Notes: generated from the letters alone by a model not told the origin. DNA of 41,208 nucleotides from an uncultured Fidelibacterota bacterium (GCA_913049685.1 CAJWZD010000017.1:1-41208), one strand, 5' to 3'. Positions 18,202 to 26,116 are shown, counted from the stretch's first letter. Made by a program: numbers and translations.

Positions 18202-19412
18202 TACACCCCCTTTAAATCTTCTTCTGTTACTTTTGGATCATCTCTAAAAAATGCTAAAAATATTAAACCCATAACTATACACAATGTCGCTGGCACTAAG
18301 AAGAACTGCCACCAGATTGTTTCGCCAGATGGTGTTTTGAAGGTATCCCAGATATATCCAGTAAATAATGTTCCAAGATAATTGCCCATACCCCATGTAG
18401 CAAATATGAATAGAGCCTGTGCTGAGGCACGCATGTCATCTGTAGCTTTTTTATTGGTATAGATATTTCCAGTAACCATAAAAAAAGCATAGCCAAACCC
18501 ATGCAATGAAAGGGCTGCAACAATTACGGGCAAGCTTGGAATCATAAATAAAAGATATCTTAATGGCCATGCCATAATTCCTATAAACATTGTCCATCGA
18601 ACACCAATTTTTCTGATTGATAGGTGTAATAAAAAGGTTAAAACAAGTACCTCGGAAATTTGAGCTACTGTTTTAGTGGCTGTTAACCAAGCCTCCGTGG
18701 CGCCCATATCCAGAAGAAATGGTCCTGTAGGAATATAATAGAACTGCATTTCAGTAGTAACCACAAAAGCTACAAGCATAAATATTAAAAAATTTCTATC
18801 CTTTAACATACTAAAGGCTTTGATAAACGCTAGAGGGTCTTGAGAGTTTTTTATAGGTTCTGTTTTCGGTAGAGAAAAACTATAAACACCCATTACAGCA
18901 GAAACAACAGCAGCAATCATAAGCAGATCGCTCATTCCGGCAAGGTTTTCTGTTTGCCAATTGGTTCTAATAAATGTAACTATCCAACCAATAGCAATCC
19001 AGCCAATAGCACCCCAGACTCTAATTTTACCAAACTCTTCATCAGCACTCCCTAAATGCCGAAAACATATAGAATTTGTTAAAACTAATGTAGGGGCATA
19101 CAAAAGACAATGCGCCATCATGTACCACCACATAGGAGCAAAATCTGTTTGAATAGAAGTTTGATAAAGAAGGAACGCTCCAATAATGTGGGCAATACCC
19201 AAAAACTGCTGCGACTGCATCAAGCGATCTGCTACTTGCCCTCCAATAAATGGCGCCACAATGCATGCAAGCCACATACATCCATAAATACCAGCAATCT
19301 CAGATCCAGAGAATCCAATTTTTTCAAGATGCGCTCCTAAAGCAGTTGTCCATGCTCCCCAAATAGCATACTGGAGAAACATCATAATAGAAAAACGTAT
19401 TTTATTCGTCAT
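18201..19412 (-). CDS. MFS permease, nucleoside:H+ symporter type
   Basis: A 403-residue, 12-helix inner-membrane transporter. FLQYAIWGAWTTALGAHL near the N-terminus and the cytoplasmic loop GGQVADRLMQSQ resemble the NupG/XapB branch of the major facilitator superfamily. In FCB and planctomycete genomes such permeases often sit in sugar operons beside Gfo/Idh/MocA genes and probably move sugars rather than nucleosides. Here it lies between two such dehydrogenase genes, 12 nt after one and overlapping the other by 1 nt. No ribosome site precedes ATG 19412. The substrate is inferred. Confidence 0.87.
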   Translation of the reverse strand: MTNKIRFSIMMFLQYAIWGAWTTALGAHLEKIGFSGSEIAGIYGCMWLACIVAPFIGGQVADRLMQSQQFLGIAHIIGAFLLYQTSIQTDFAPMWWYMMAHCLLYAPTLVLTNSICFRHLGSADEEFGKIRVWGAIGWIAIGWIVTFIRTNWQTENLAGMSDLLMIAAVVSAVMGVYSFSLPKTEPIKNSQDPLAFIKAFSMLKDRNFLIFMLVAFVVTTEMQFYYIPTGPFLLDMGATEAWLTATKTVAQISEVLVLTFLLHLSIRKIGVRWTMFIGIMAWPLRYLLFMIPSLPVIVAALSLHGFGYAFFMVTGNIYTNKKATDDMRASAQALFIFATWGMGNYLGTLFTGYIWDTFKTPSGETIWWQFFLVPATLCIVMGLIFLAFFRDDPKVTEEDLKGV

Positions 19413-19424
19413 ATTTCTAGATAT

Positions 19425-21020
19425 TTAAATGAGCTTACGATTTTTTGCATCGTATTCAACTCGTCTACCAGTTAGGTAAGATTCTGTTGCCATCGCGCAT
19501 GCAACTGCCTCATGATACGCAACATCCACATTGCATCTTGGCTGGGTACCATTTCTAATAGAATCCAGCCAATCTTTTACATGAAGATGTGTTGGGTCAA
19601 CTCGCTTACCATCACGATATGTGTAGAGAAGACCTTTGTTTGCAAAATATTTAGAGGTAGCTGAAGTAACTCCGTCAATATCTTTTGATCCAGGTGAGTA
19701 TGTCATAATTGGATAGCTGGGGTTAATCATGCCATTATTAAGTCGCTCTTTATACTGTGTAGAATACTCATCAGCTGTAACAGCAAAGCCATGAATGGAT
19801 CCTCCACCACTTTGACCTCCCATTTGCATTGTTGCATCATGCCCCATAATTCTGTTTCCTCTGGGGTTAGCGCTTGAAAGAGTAGCACTGTAAAGTAGGG
19901 TCAATCCCCCGTCTTTATGGTCAGGATACTCAAATGTAGCATTCCACGTATCAGGCACATCTCTCCCATCTTTGTAAAAATAAACACCCCCAGTTGAAGA
20001 AGCATATTTTGGTATACCAATATCCATAATTTGGTTAATGGCATCAAAATCATGTGATAATAAATCGCCTGAAAGGCCTGTTCCATAATCAAACCAACAA
20101 CGCCATCTAAAAAACCTTTTCAAAGCCTCTTCTCCAAATGGGATTTTATTTGGTGAAGGTTCTTGAAATGTTTCCCAGTCAATTGTTTTGGCATTCCCTT
20201 TGGGATGAATATTCCATACCCATGCACCCCAGGGAGAATTGCGATTAGTTGCAATTTCAACTAGGTTAACGGGACCCAATAAGCCTTGTCGATATATTTG
20301 CTTTGCTTTTTCGTTTGCTTCAACTTGACGATTTTGATGACCTAGTTGAAATGTGATACCAGTTTCTTTAACTACATCATAGATATCAACCGCTTCATCA
20401 AAGGTTCTAGTTAATCCTTTTTCAACATAAACATGTTTTCCTGCTTTTGCAGCATCTATCACTATTTTTGCGTGCCAATGATCAGGAGTTGCAATAATAA
20501 CTGCATCAATTTCATCATTCGCTAACATATCTTGATAGCGGGGATATTTTTTTGCTGTTACAGCTGGCTTTCCCCCAGGACGTGTTTCATTTTTAGAGGC
20601 ATCAATCCCTTGATCTGCTCTGACATCAAATAGATCTGAAACCCCAACCAATGAGCAGTTCAAATCTTCTTGGGTCATAAAAGTCTCGAATTGTTTATCA
20701 AGCTTATTCTTTCGAGCATTTTCAGATGCTTTATCGGTCCAAGCTGTTGTTGCAAACCCTGCTCCACGAACTAAATGCCCACCGCGACCACCATAACCAA
20801 TTATTCCAATATTTAATTGACGCGAGTTTGATACCGATTTTACTACCGCTGGCGCTTTCTTTTCTTGGACTAGATCTGATAGTAAGTTTGATTTTTTTAT
20901 CTTATCTCTTCTAATCTTCTGCCAAAGATTAAGAAGAAAGAAGCCAGCAACTGGAACGCCAGCTAGCCCTTTAAGCAAATCGCGACGCTCTAAATTGGTT
21001 TTATTTTTTTTATTAGCCAT
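19425..21020 (-). CDS. Tat-exported Gfo/Idh/MocA-family oxidoreductase
   Basis: A 531-residue enzyme. The N-terminus has a twin-arginine-like signal (ERRDLLKGLAGVPVAGF, Arg12-Arg13). The Rossmann fold follows with GIIGYGGRGG (about 72-81), then ATPDHWH (177-183) and VEKG (199-202), where most relatives have EKP. The long C-terminal domain is of the large bacterial Gfo/Idh/MocA type. Like glucose-fructose oxidoreductase, it probably carries a tightly bound NAD(P) into the periplasm. A good ribosome site (GGAG) precedes ATG 21020. The DoxX-like gene ends 11 nt upstream and may help reoxidise the bound cofactor, but that link is inference. Confidence 0.9.
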   Translation of the reverse strand: MANKKNKTNLERRDLLKGLAGVPVAGFFLLNLWQKIRRDKIKKSNLLSDLVQEKKAPAVVKSVSNSRQLNIGIIGYGGRGGHLVRGAGFATTAWTDKASENARKNKLDKQFETFMTQEDLNCSLVGVSDLFDVRADQGIDASKNETRPGGKPAVTAKKYPRYQDMLANDEIDAVIIATPDHWHAKIVIDAAKAGKHVYVEKGLTRTFDEAVDIYDVVKETGITFQLGHQNRQVEANEKAKQIYRQGLLGPVNLVEIATNRNSPWGAWVWNIHPKGNAKTIDWETFQEPSPNKIPFGEEALKRFFRWRCWFDYGTGLSGDLLSHDFDAINQIMDIGIPKYASSTGGVYFYKDGRDVPDTWNATFEYPDHKDGGLTLLYSATLSSANPRGNRIMGHDATMQMGGQSGGGSIHGFAVTADEYSTQYKERLNNGMINPSYPIMTYSPGSKDIDGVTSATSKYFANKGLLYTYRDGKRVDPTHLHVKDWLDSIRNGTQPRCNVDVAYHEAVACAMATESYLTGRRVEYDAKNRKLI

Positions 21021-21031
21021 CTTTATCTCCT

Positions 21032-21526
21032 TTAATTCTTTGTTTCATTATTCATGAAACGATCAATTCCAATATATTGACTTGTAGGAAAAACATACAA
21101 TACCCACAAAGCACATGCTTCAATCAAATTTTTATTAACAACGATATAACTTCCTTCATTGGGTTTTCCGTATTCCAACCCAACCAATGGCGGAGCAAAA
21201 AGATAGTACATCATAATTAGACCCATACCAACTAAAGCACCATATCTGCTGAATAAGCCAAATACCAAAGAAATTCCTACCAATGTAAGTCCCCACATAT
21301 TTAGGTAATCTGAAATAGTTAAAAGGGTAGGGTTCGAAACGATTGATTTAGCAATACCTGAAAAAATCCATTTTGAATCCAACAGATATGCTGCGGAAGA
21401 CCAATAAGGGTTCAACAATTTTGCAATTCCCTCATAGAGAAAATGCCAACCAATTAAAAACCTTAGCGTAACTAATCCATAGAATTGATATTGATTTGAT
21501 TTTATTGATGGGTTCAATGTATTCAT
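21032..21526 (-). CDS. DoxX-family membrane protein
   Basis: A 164-residue protein with four membrane segments. ATG 21526 is chosen because it has a strong GGGAGAG ribosome site; in-frame codons up to 21577 add only a polar tail. FLIGWHFLYEGIAKLLNP and GLTLVGISLVFGLFSRYGAL match the DoxX/TQO-small family, whose archaeal member is part of thiosulfate:quinone oxidoreductase. It is the first gene of the minus-strand sugar operon. A role passing electrons from the periplasmic dehydrogenase to quinone would fit but is not shown. The 163-nt gap to the divergent M24 gene is AT-rich with a TTGACA at 21651 but no convincing -10 box. Confidence 0.85.
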   Translation of the reverse strand: MNTLNPSIKSNQYQFYGLVTLRFLIGWHFLYEGIAKLLNPYWSSAAYLLDSKWIFSGIAKSIVSNPTLLTISDYLNMWGLTLVGISLVFGLFSRYGALVGMGLIMMYYLFAPPLVGLEYGKPNEGSYIVVNKNLIEACALWVLYVFPTSQYIGIDRFMNNETKN

Positions 21527-21689
21527 TTCTCTCTCCCTAATTGAGTTGAATCTCTCTAAAATAGAACTATAAAGCATAATGGCAAACTGTTCTATAAATC
21601 AAGACTCAATTTATTATTTTTTTTAAGTCGATTATTGATATGCTATAAAATTGACAGTATTTTCTTTTAATAATTTAAATTAAATAAAA

Positions 21690-23135
21690 TTGCATAGAAA
21701 AAAAACAGCACAAAAGTATCTATTAATATCTTTTATTGCTCTCCAAAATGTGTTTGGACAGCACAATTACCAAACTGACTTTCCTGCTGAAGAATTTAAA
21801 CAGCGCTGGGAATCTGTATTCAACGAAATCGGAGATAACGCGCTTGCAATTGTCCAGGGTTTTCCGCAACCAAATGGATACATCATGCCAAGACAAACAA
21901 ATGCATTTTATTATCTTACTGGCGTAGAAACACCCCACTCTTATTTATTGTTGGATGGTCGTACAAAAAAAGTTACACTTTACATCCCTTCAGCAAACAA
22001 AAAGTTAGAAAAGAGTGAGGGTAAAATTCTTAGTGCAGATGATGGCCAACTTCTAATGAAGCTTGTGGGTGTAGATAAAGTAGAATCTACAAATACAATG
22101 AAAGAAAATTTTCCACCCAACTTGAAGAGGAGCAATGTTATTTATACAATGTTTTCTCCGGCGGAGGCTCAAGGACAAAGTCGTTATGAGTTGGAGGTTG
22201 CAAACGCATCAATCGCAAGAGATCATTGGGATGGTCGAACTAGTAGAGAAAGCAAATTGGTTGAATTATTAAAAGCCCGAAACCCACGAATATCAGTGAA
22301 AGATTTAACACCTATCATTGATAAACTAAGAAGCGTGAAAAGCCCCAACGAAATTGCGCTTATAAGGAGAGCCTCTCAATTGGCAGGTCTCGGAATGATG
22401 GAAGCAATTAAAAGTACAGAAGAAGGAGTCTGGGAATATCAGTTGGATGGGGTTGCCAGGTACATTTTCCTTATCAATGGAGCAAAAATGGAGGCATATA
22501 GATCTATCACTGCTTCTGGAGTTAAAAACATTAGCAATGGGCATTACTTTCGCAATGACAGTCAGCTAAAAAATGGTGACCTGGTCTTAATGGACTATGC
22601 TCCAGATTTTAGATATTATGTCAGTGACATTGGAAGAATGTGGCCAGTGAGTGGAACGTTTTCTCCCTGGCAAAGAGAATTGCTTCAGGTGATATTAGAA
22701 TATAGAAATACAATTTTAGACATTCTTCGGCCTGGCATTACCACTGATCAGGTTTTAGATGAAGCGCGCGAACAGATGAAGCCTTTTATGCGAAAATACA
22801 AATTTTCAAAAAATATTTATAGAAAAGCAGCAGAGAAAATGATTTTAACTGGCGGTGGAGTTTTATCTCATCCTGTTGGATTGGCAGTACATGATGATGG
22901 TCCATATAGAAATGGTCCACTAAAAATAGGACACGTTTTTGCAGTTGACCCTCAAATGTGGGTTCCGGAAGAAAATTTGTATTTAAGATATGAGGACACC
23001 ATTGTGATAACGGAAGAAGGGATGGAAAACTTTACCGACTTTCTTCCCTCCGAGCTCAATGACCTTGAAGGCCTTGTAAGGGAAAAAGGAATTCTTCAAA
23101 CTGTAGGTGCAGATTCAATGAGATGGGATTATTAA
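21690..23135 (+). CDS. Exported M24B Xaa-Pro aminopeptidase-like peptidase
   Basis: A 481-residue aminopeptidase P-type protein. TTG 21690 is the only usable start: TAA lies three codons upstream, and the frame opens with a signal peptide ending in VFGQ. After a creatinase N-terminal domain comes the pita-bread fold. Metal ligands are Asp302 (MDYAPDF), Asp313 (SDIGR), His394 (SHPVG) and Glu435 (YEDTIVIT). The fourth ligand, Glu in most members (VEPG), is Asp420 here (AVDPQMW). The protein should remove N-terminal residues before proline, perhaps completing peptide breakdown begun by enzymes such as the POP at 1088. The next gene starts 1 nt after the stop. Confidence 0.9.
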   Translation: MHRKKTAQKYLLISFIALQNVFGQHNYQTDFPAEEFKQRWESVFNEIGDNALAIVQGFPQPNGYIMPRQTNAFYYLTGVETPHSYLLLDGRTKKVTLYIPSANKKLEKSEGKILSADDGQLLMKLVGVDKVESTNTMKENFPPNLKRSNVIYTMFSPAEAQGQSRYELEVANASIARDHWDGRTSRESKLVELLKARNPRISVKDLTPIIDKLRSVKSPNEIALIRRASQLAGLGMMEAIKSTEEGVWEYQLDGVARYIFLINGAKMEAYRSITASGVKNISNGHYFRNDSQLKNGDLVLMDYAPDFRYYVSDIGRMWPVSGTFSPWQRELLQVILEYRNTILDILRPGITTDQVLDEAREQMKPFMRKYKFSKNIYRKAAEKMILTGGGVLSHPVGLAVHDDGPYRNGPLKIGHVFAVDPQMWVPEENLYLRYEDTIVITEEGMENFTDFLPSELNDLEGLVREKGILQTVGADSMRWDY

Positions 23136-23136
23136 A

Positions 23137-23655
23137 TTGGAAAATCTCATAAACGAAATAAAAAAACTCTCCAAGCATGATTTTCCTGAAGATGATGTGT
23201 ATGATTTACTTGAAGGCTCACTATTATCCCAAAAAGATATTCATGACTATATTTTGTTCAATCCCGATAAATACACTAGACACCTTATACATAGGGAAGA
23301 ATCTTTTGAGCTTTTGGTCATGTGCTGGAGACCTGGACAAAAGGCTCCCGTTCATGGCCATGAAGGAGAAAAATGTTTCATGCGGGTAGAGGAGGGTACG
23401 TTACAGTTTACAAATTATACTTTAGAATCAACAACACCTCTTAGGTTAACAATTTCAGACACAGTAAAAGGCGATCCAGGCTTTCTAGATGGCCCCGCAG
23501 ATCTTCATTCGGTTGAAAATATATTTCAAAATAACGCAGTCACATTCCATCTATACGCTAAGCCTTATGGAGAGTGTGACGTGTTTGATATTGAGAGTGG
23601 CAGTATTTATCGCAAAAAACTTATTTATGATACCATGTACAAAAAGCCATGTTAA
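23137..23655 (+). CDS. cdo: Cysteine dioxygenase (type I)
   Basis: A 172-residue cupin that oxidises cysteine to cysteine sulfinate with iron and O2. Iron ligands are His73 and His75 (VHGHEGEKC) and His124 (LHSVEN). Cys80 matches the Cys of the mammalian Cys-Tyr cofactor and Tyr140 in FHLY the Tyr, with His138 as its neighbour. Arg48 in YTRHL matches the Arg that binds the cysteine carboxylate, which favours cysteine over 3-mercaptopropionate. The start is TTG 23137, one base after the peptidase stop and without a ribosome site, so coupled translation is likely. It may handle cysteine freed by peptide breakdown. Confidence 0.92.
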   Translation: MENLINEIKKLSKHDFPEDDVYDLLEGSLLSQKDIHDYILFNPDKYTRHLIHREESFELLVMCWRPGQKAPVHGHEGEKCFMRVEEGTLQFTNYTLESTTPLRLTISDTVKGDPGFLDGPADLHSVENIFQNNAVTFHLYAKPYGECDVFDIESGSIYRKKLIYDTMYKKPC

Positions 23656-23735
23656 ATATTAATGGGTAGGTGGCTCATTCAAGCAGGAGAGAGTGAATGA
23701 CAAAGATAAATTATCAGCCTACCCATTAAGTATTT
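23654..23735 (+). promoter_or_regulatory. Nested inverted repeat, structured RNA candidate
   Basis: Arms 23659-23670 and 23718-23729 (TTAATGGGTAGG and its complement) pair over 12 bp. Beyond a bulged G at 23730 the pairing runs five more bp (AAATA at 23654-23658 with TATTT at 23731-23735). Inside, TCATTCA (23675-23681) and TGAATGA (23694-23700) pair around a 12-nt loop with AGGAGAGAG. The left arm overlaps the cysteine dioxygenase stop. No T-tail follows, so it is not a standard terminator. It could be a leader element for the next gene or an mRNA end structure. Confidence 0.6.
23697..23729 (+). CDS. Possible 10-residue leader peptide
   Basis: ATG 23697 to TAA 23729 encodes MTKINYQPTH. It has a near-ideal ribosome site, AGGAGAGAG, ending 3 nt before the ATG. 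The start lies in the inner hairpin and the stop in the right arm of the outer stem, so translation would open both helices. A ribosome site this good before ten codons is suggestive, but a frame this short can occur by chance. Confidence 0.3.
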   Translation: MTKINYQPTH

Positions 23736-23752
23736 CTTTAAATATGCTTAAA

Positions 23753-23799
23753 TATACTATTTACATAAATAAAACTAGTATAATTTAGTATAGTACAAT
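23753..23799 (+). promoter_or_regulatory. Promoter/operator candidate of the glycolytic cluster
   Basis: TATACTA at 23753-23759 is the inverse of TAGTATA at 23776-23782. A second TAGTATA at 23786-23792 lies exactly 10 bp after the first, one helical turn. TATAAT (23779-23784) overlaps the first direct copy. No good -35 box sits at the usual distance. Half-sites overlapping a -10 box would suit repression by a DNA-binding protein, and the gene 30 nt downstream encodes one. AT-rich sequence makes chance repeats easier. Confidence 0.4.
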
Positions 23800-23828
23800 A
23801 CATTTCGCCACAAAAAATAAGGTAATAT

Positions 23829-25091
23829 ATGAATCGCTCAGAAACATTTATTTATTTACTAAGCAAAAAAACATGGACCGACTATGAATGGGAAAAGCAA
23901 ACCGGTATCACTAGGGCAACTTTTGGAAATAATAGAAAAAATACCGGTCAAACTGTAAAAGCAAAAACTTTAGAGGTTATGGCAGAAGTATGTGGCTATC
24001 AACTAAATCAAACAAATGCAAAAGACGGTGTTAGTCCAAATGACCCAAATGCTGAATTCCAGCTTTTAGAAAATAAAATTGAAAAAATAAAAATAGGCCT
24101 TTTTGGATTTGGTAGAATAGGCAGAAACATATTTCGCATTGGTTATGAAGACCCACGATTTGAATTTATTGCAATTAGTGATCTTGGAAATGTAGAAGCA
24201 ATGCATTACCTACTAATGAGAGATTCAATACATGGAGCTATGAAAAGCGAGATAAATCTTGAAGGCAAGGACTTACTATATAATGGATCTTCTACCCGGT
24301 TGTTACCTGGCGCTGCGCCTGGTAGTATTCCTTGGGATGCGTTTGATGTTGATATAGTTATTGACTCAACAGGTGCATACCGAAAAAGAGAAGAGTTGCA
24401 AATGCATATTGATTCTGGAGCAAAACGCGTATTGGTTTCAAAGCCTCCTGCAAACGAGATTGATCGAATTGTAATTCAAGGAATCAATGAGGATCAAATC
24501 GATAGTGATGATAAAATAATTTCAACTACCTCATCTACAACTCAGGTGCTTGCACTAATGATGAAGGTATTAGATGAGTCTTTTGGTGTTAATCGCGCTA
24601 TGATGACAACTGTACATGCTTATACGTCTGATCAGCCATTGGCAGATGCGGTTCGATCTGACCTAAGAAGAAGTAGGTCAGCAGTTGAAAATATCATCCC
24701 TAATGAAACCTGGGCACCTGACTATGTGTCCCAACTGATGCCAAAATTTAAAGATAAAATTTCTGGTATAGCTATGAATGTCCCAGTCGCTAATGGTTCA
24801 TGCGTTGATTTAACCACCGAAATGAGCAAAATGCCTTCAGTCGAGGAGGTAAACAAAAGTTTTGAAGACGCAAGTTCAAATGAATTGAAGGGTTTAGTTA
24901 GATTTACGGAGGATCCAATAGTTTCAAGCGATGCTATAGGCGGAGGAGAAACAATGTTATTTGATAGTAAAGCGACTATGATTGCGTCAGAAAAATTATT
25001 AAAAACCGTTGCTTGGTTTGACAATGGTTGGGGTTTTGCAAATAGAATTCTTGAGCTAGCAGAAGCTTATTCAAAAAAAGAAAGGATATAG
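23829..25091 (+). CDS. XRE-like HTH domain fused to a catalytically dead GAPDH-like domain
   Basis: A 420-residue fusion. Residues about 5-60 look like an XRE helix-turn-helix: EWEKQTGITRATFGNN, then KAKTLEVMAEVCGYQL. After a linker, a full GAPDH-like domain runs from residue 87. Its NAD site is kept (GLFGFGRIGRN, 90-100; Asp118), as are His263 (HAYT) and the NAD-binding Asn in WFDNGWG. The catalytic Cys is replaced by Ser236 (STTSSTTQ), the second conserved Cys by Val240, the substrate-phosphate Arg by Asn317 (IAMNVPV), and the TTTGAA phosphate loop by NETWAP. It should bind NAD and perhaps a triose phosphate but not catalyse. A role as metabolite-sensing regulator of the genes it heads is inferred. 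Confidence 0.88.
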   Translation: MNRSETFIYLLSKKTWTDYEWEKQTGITRATFGNNRKNTGQTVKAKTLEVMAEVCGYQLNQTNAKDGVSPNDPNAEFQLLENKIEKIKIGLFGFGRIGRNIFRIGYEDPRFEFIAISDLGNVEAMHYLLMRDSIHGAMKSEINLEGKDLLYNGSSTRLLPGAAPGSIPWDAFDVDIVIDSTGAYRKREELQMHIDSGAKRVLVSKPPANEIDRIVIQGINEDQIDSDDKIISTTSSTTQVLALMMKVLDESFGVNRAMMTTVHAYTSDQPLADAVRSDLRRSRSAVENIIPNETWAPDYVSQLMPKFKDKISGIAMNVPVANGSCVDLTTEMSKMPSVEEVNKSFEDASSNELKGLVRFTEDPIVSSDAIGGGETMLFDSKATMIASEKLLKTVAWFDNGWGFANRILELAEAYSKKERI

Positions 25092-25092
25092 A

Positions 25093-26094
25093 ATGAAAGT
25101 TGCAATTAATGGTTTTGGAAGGATAGGACGCTCAGTATTTAGAATTCTTAATTCACAAAAAAACATTGACGTGGTAGCTATTAATGATATCGCTGACAAT
25201 GAAGCAATGGCATATTTACTCAAATATGATACGGTAATGGGCCCTTTTAAAGACTCTGTAGAAATAAATGGTGAAATACTAAAAACATCTTATAATGAGA
25301 TTAGAATGCTAGCGGAGAGAGAGCCAAGCCATTTACCTTGGAGTGAAATGGAGGTTGATGTAGTAATAGAGTCCACTGGAATATTTAGAACAAAAAAACA
25401 ATTAGATGATCATATAAAGGCTGGAGCGAAAAGAGTAGCGCTAACCGTTCCAGCAAAAGATGAGATTGACTATACTTTAGTAATTGGAGTTAATGATAAA
25501 GGACTTAACGATAGCCATAAAATAATTTCTAATGCAAGTTGTACTACAAATTGCCTCGCTCCAATGGCAAAAATTTTAAATGATAATTTTGGAATTGAAC
25601 ATGGAGTAATTAACACTATCCATGCTTATACCAATGATCAGCGTCTTGCCGATGTGCCACATTCAGACTGGAGAAGAAGTAGAGCAGCTGCTGAAAATAT
25701 AATACCAACGACCACCGGCGCTGCACGCGCTGTAGGCAAAGTTCTCCCAGAGCTAGATGGGAAACTTGATGGAATTGCTATGAGAGTGCCCGTACCAGAT
25801 GGATCTGTTGTTGACAGTGTTTTTAAATTAGAAAAAAGCGTTACAATTGATGACATTAATAATATCGTAAAAGCTGCAGCGAACAGTGAGGATATGAAAA
25901 GCGTGGTTGAATATTCAAACCTCCCAGTTGTATCCACAGATATTATTGGAAATCCGCATTCTTCAATTTTTGATGCCCCATTTACAAAAGTGATCGATGG
26001 TGCATTGGTAAAAACCGTGAATTGGTATGATAATGAGTGGGGCTATTCAAATCGGGTTGCAGATTTAGTAAATATTTTAGAAAAATTTAATTAA
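25093..26094 (+). CDS. gap: Glyceraldehyde-3-phosphate dehydrogenase
   Basis: A 333-residue, normal-length GAPDH oxidising glyceraldehyde 3-phosphate to 1,3-bisphosphoglycerate. NAD binding is seen in NGFGRIGR (6-13) and Asp32. The catalytic pair is Cys150 (SNASCTTNC) and His177 (HAYTNDQ). Phosphate contacts are in TTTGAA and Arg231 (AMRVPVPDGS). Pro189 in ADVPHSD and Asp32 favour NAD over NADP. ATG 25093 lies one base after the stop of the dead paralogue gene and has an AGGA site inside it, so expression of the two should be coupled. The intact paralogue next door makes the losses in the first copy easy to see. Confidence 0.97.
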   Translation: MKVAINGFGRIGRSVFRILNSQKNIDVVAINDIADNEAMAYLLKYDTVMGPFKDSVEINGEILKTSYNEIRMLAEREPSHLPWSEMEVDVVIESTGIFRTKKQLDDHIKAGAKRVALTVPAKDEIDYTLVIGVNDKGLNDSHKIISNASCTTNCLAPMAKILNDNFGIEHGVINTIHAYTNDQRLADVPHSDWRRSRAAAENIIPTTTGAARAVGKVLPELDGKLDGIAMRVPVPDGSVVDSVFKLEKSVTIDDINNIVKAAANSEDMKSVVEYSNLPVVSTDIIGNPHSSIFDAPFTKVIDGALVKTVNWYDNEWGYSNRVADLVNILEKFN

Positions 26095-26116
26095 TTTAAT
26101 CTCTAGAATTTAGATT

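Noticed and set aside
23654-23735. Nested hairpin as a simple Rho-independent terminator of cdo
   Set aside because: The loop is large and structured and no T-run follows the right arm, unlike the two clear terminators at 4453 and 8715.
23829-25091. HTH-GAPDH gene as an ordinary second GAPDH or erythrose-4-phosphate dehydrogenase
   Set aside because: Both enzyme types need the active-site Cys, which is Ser here, and the phosphate-site Arg is also lost.
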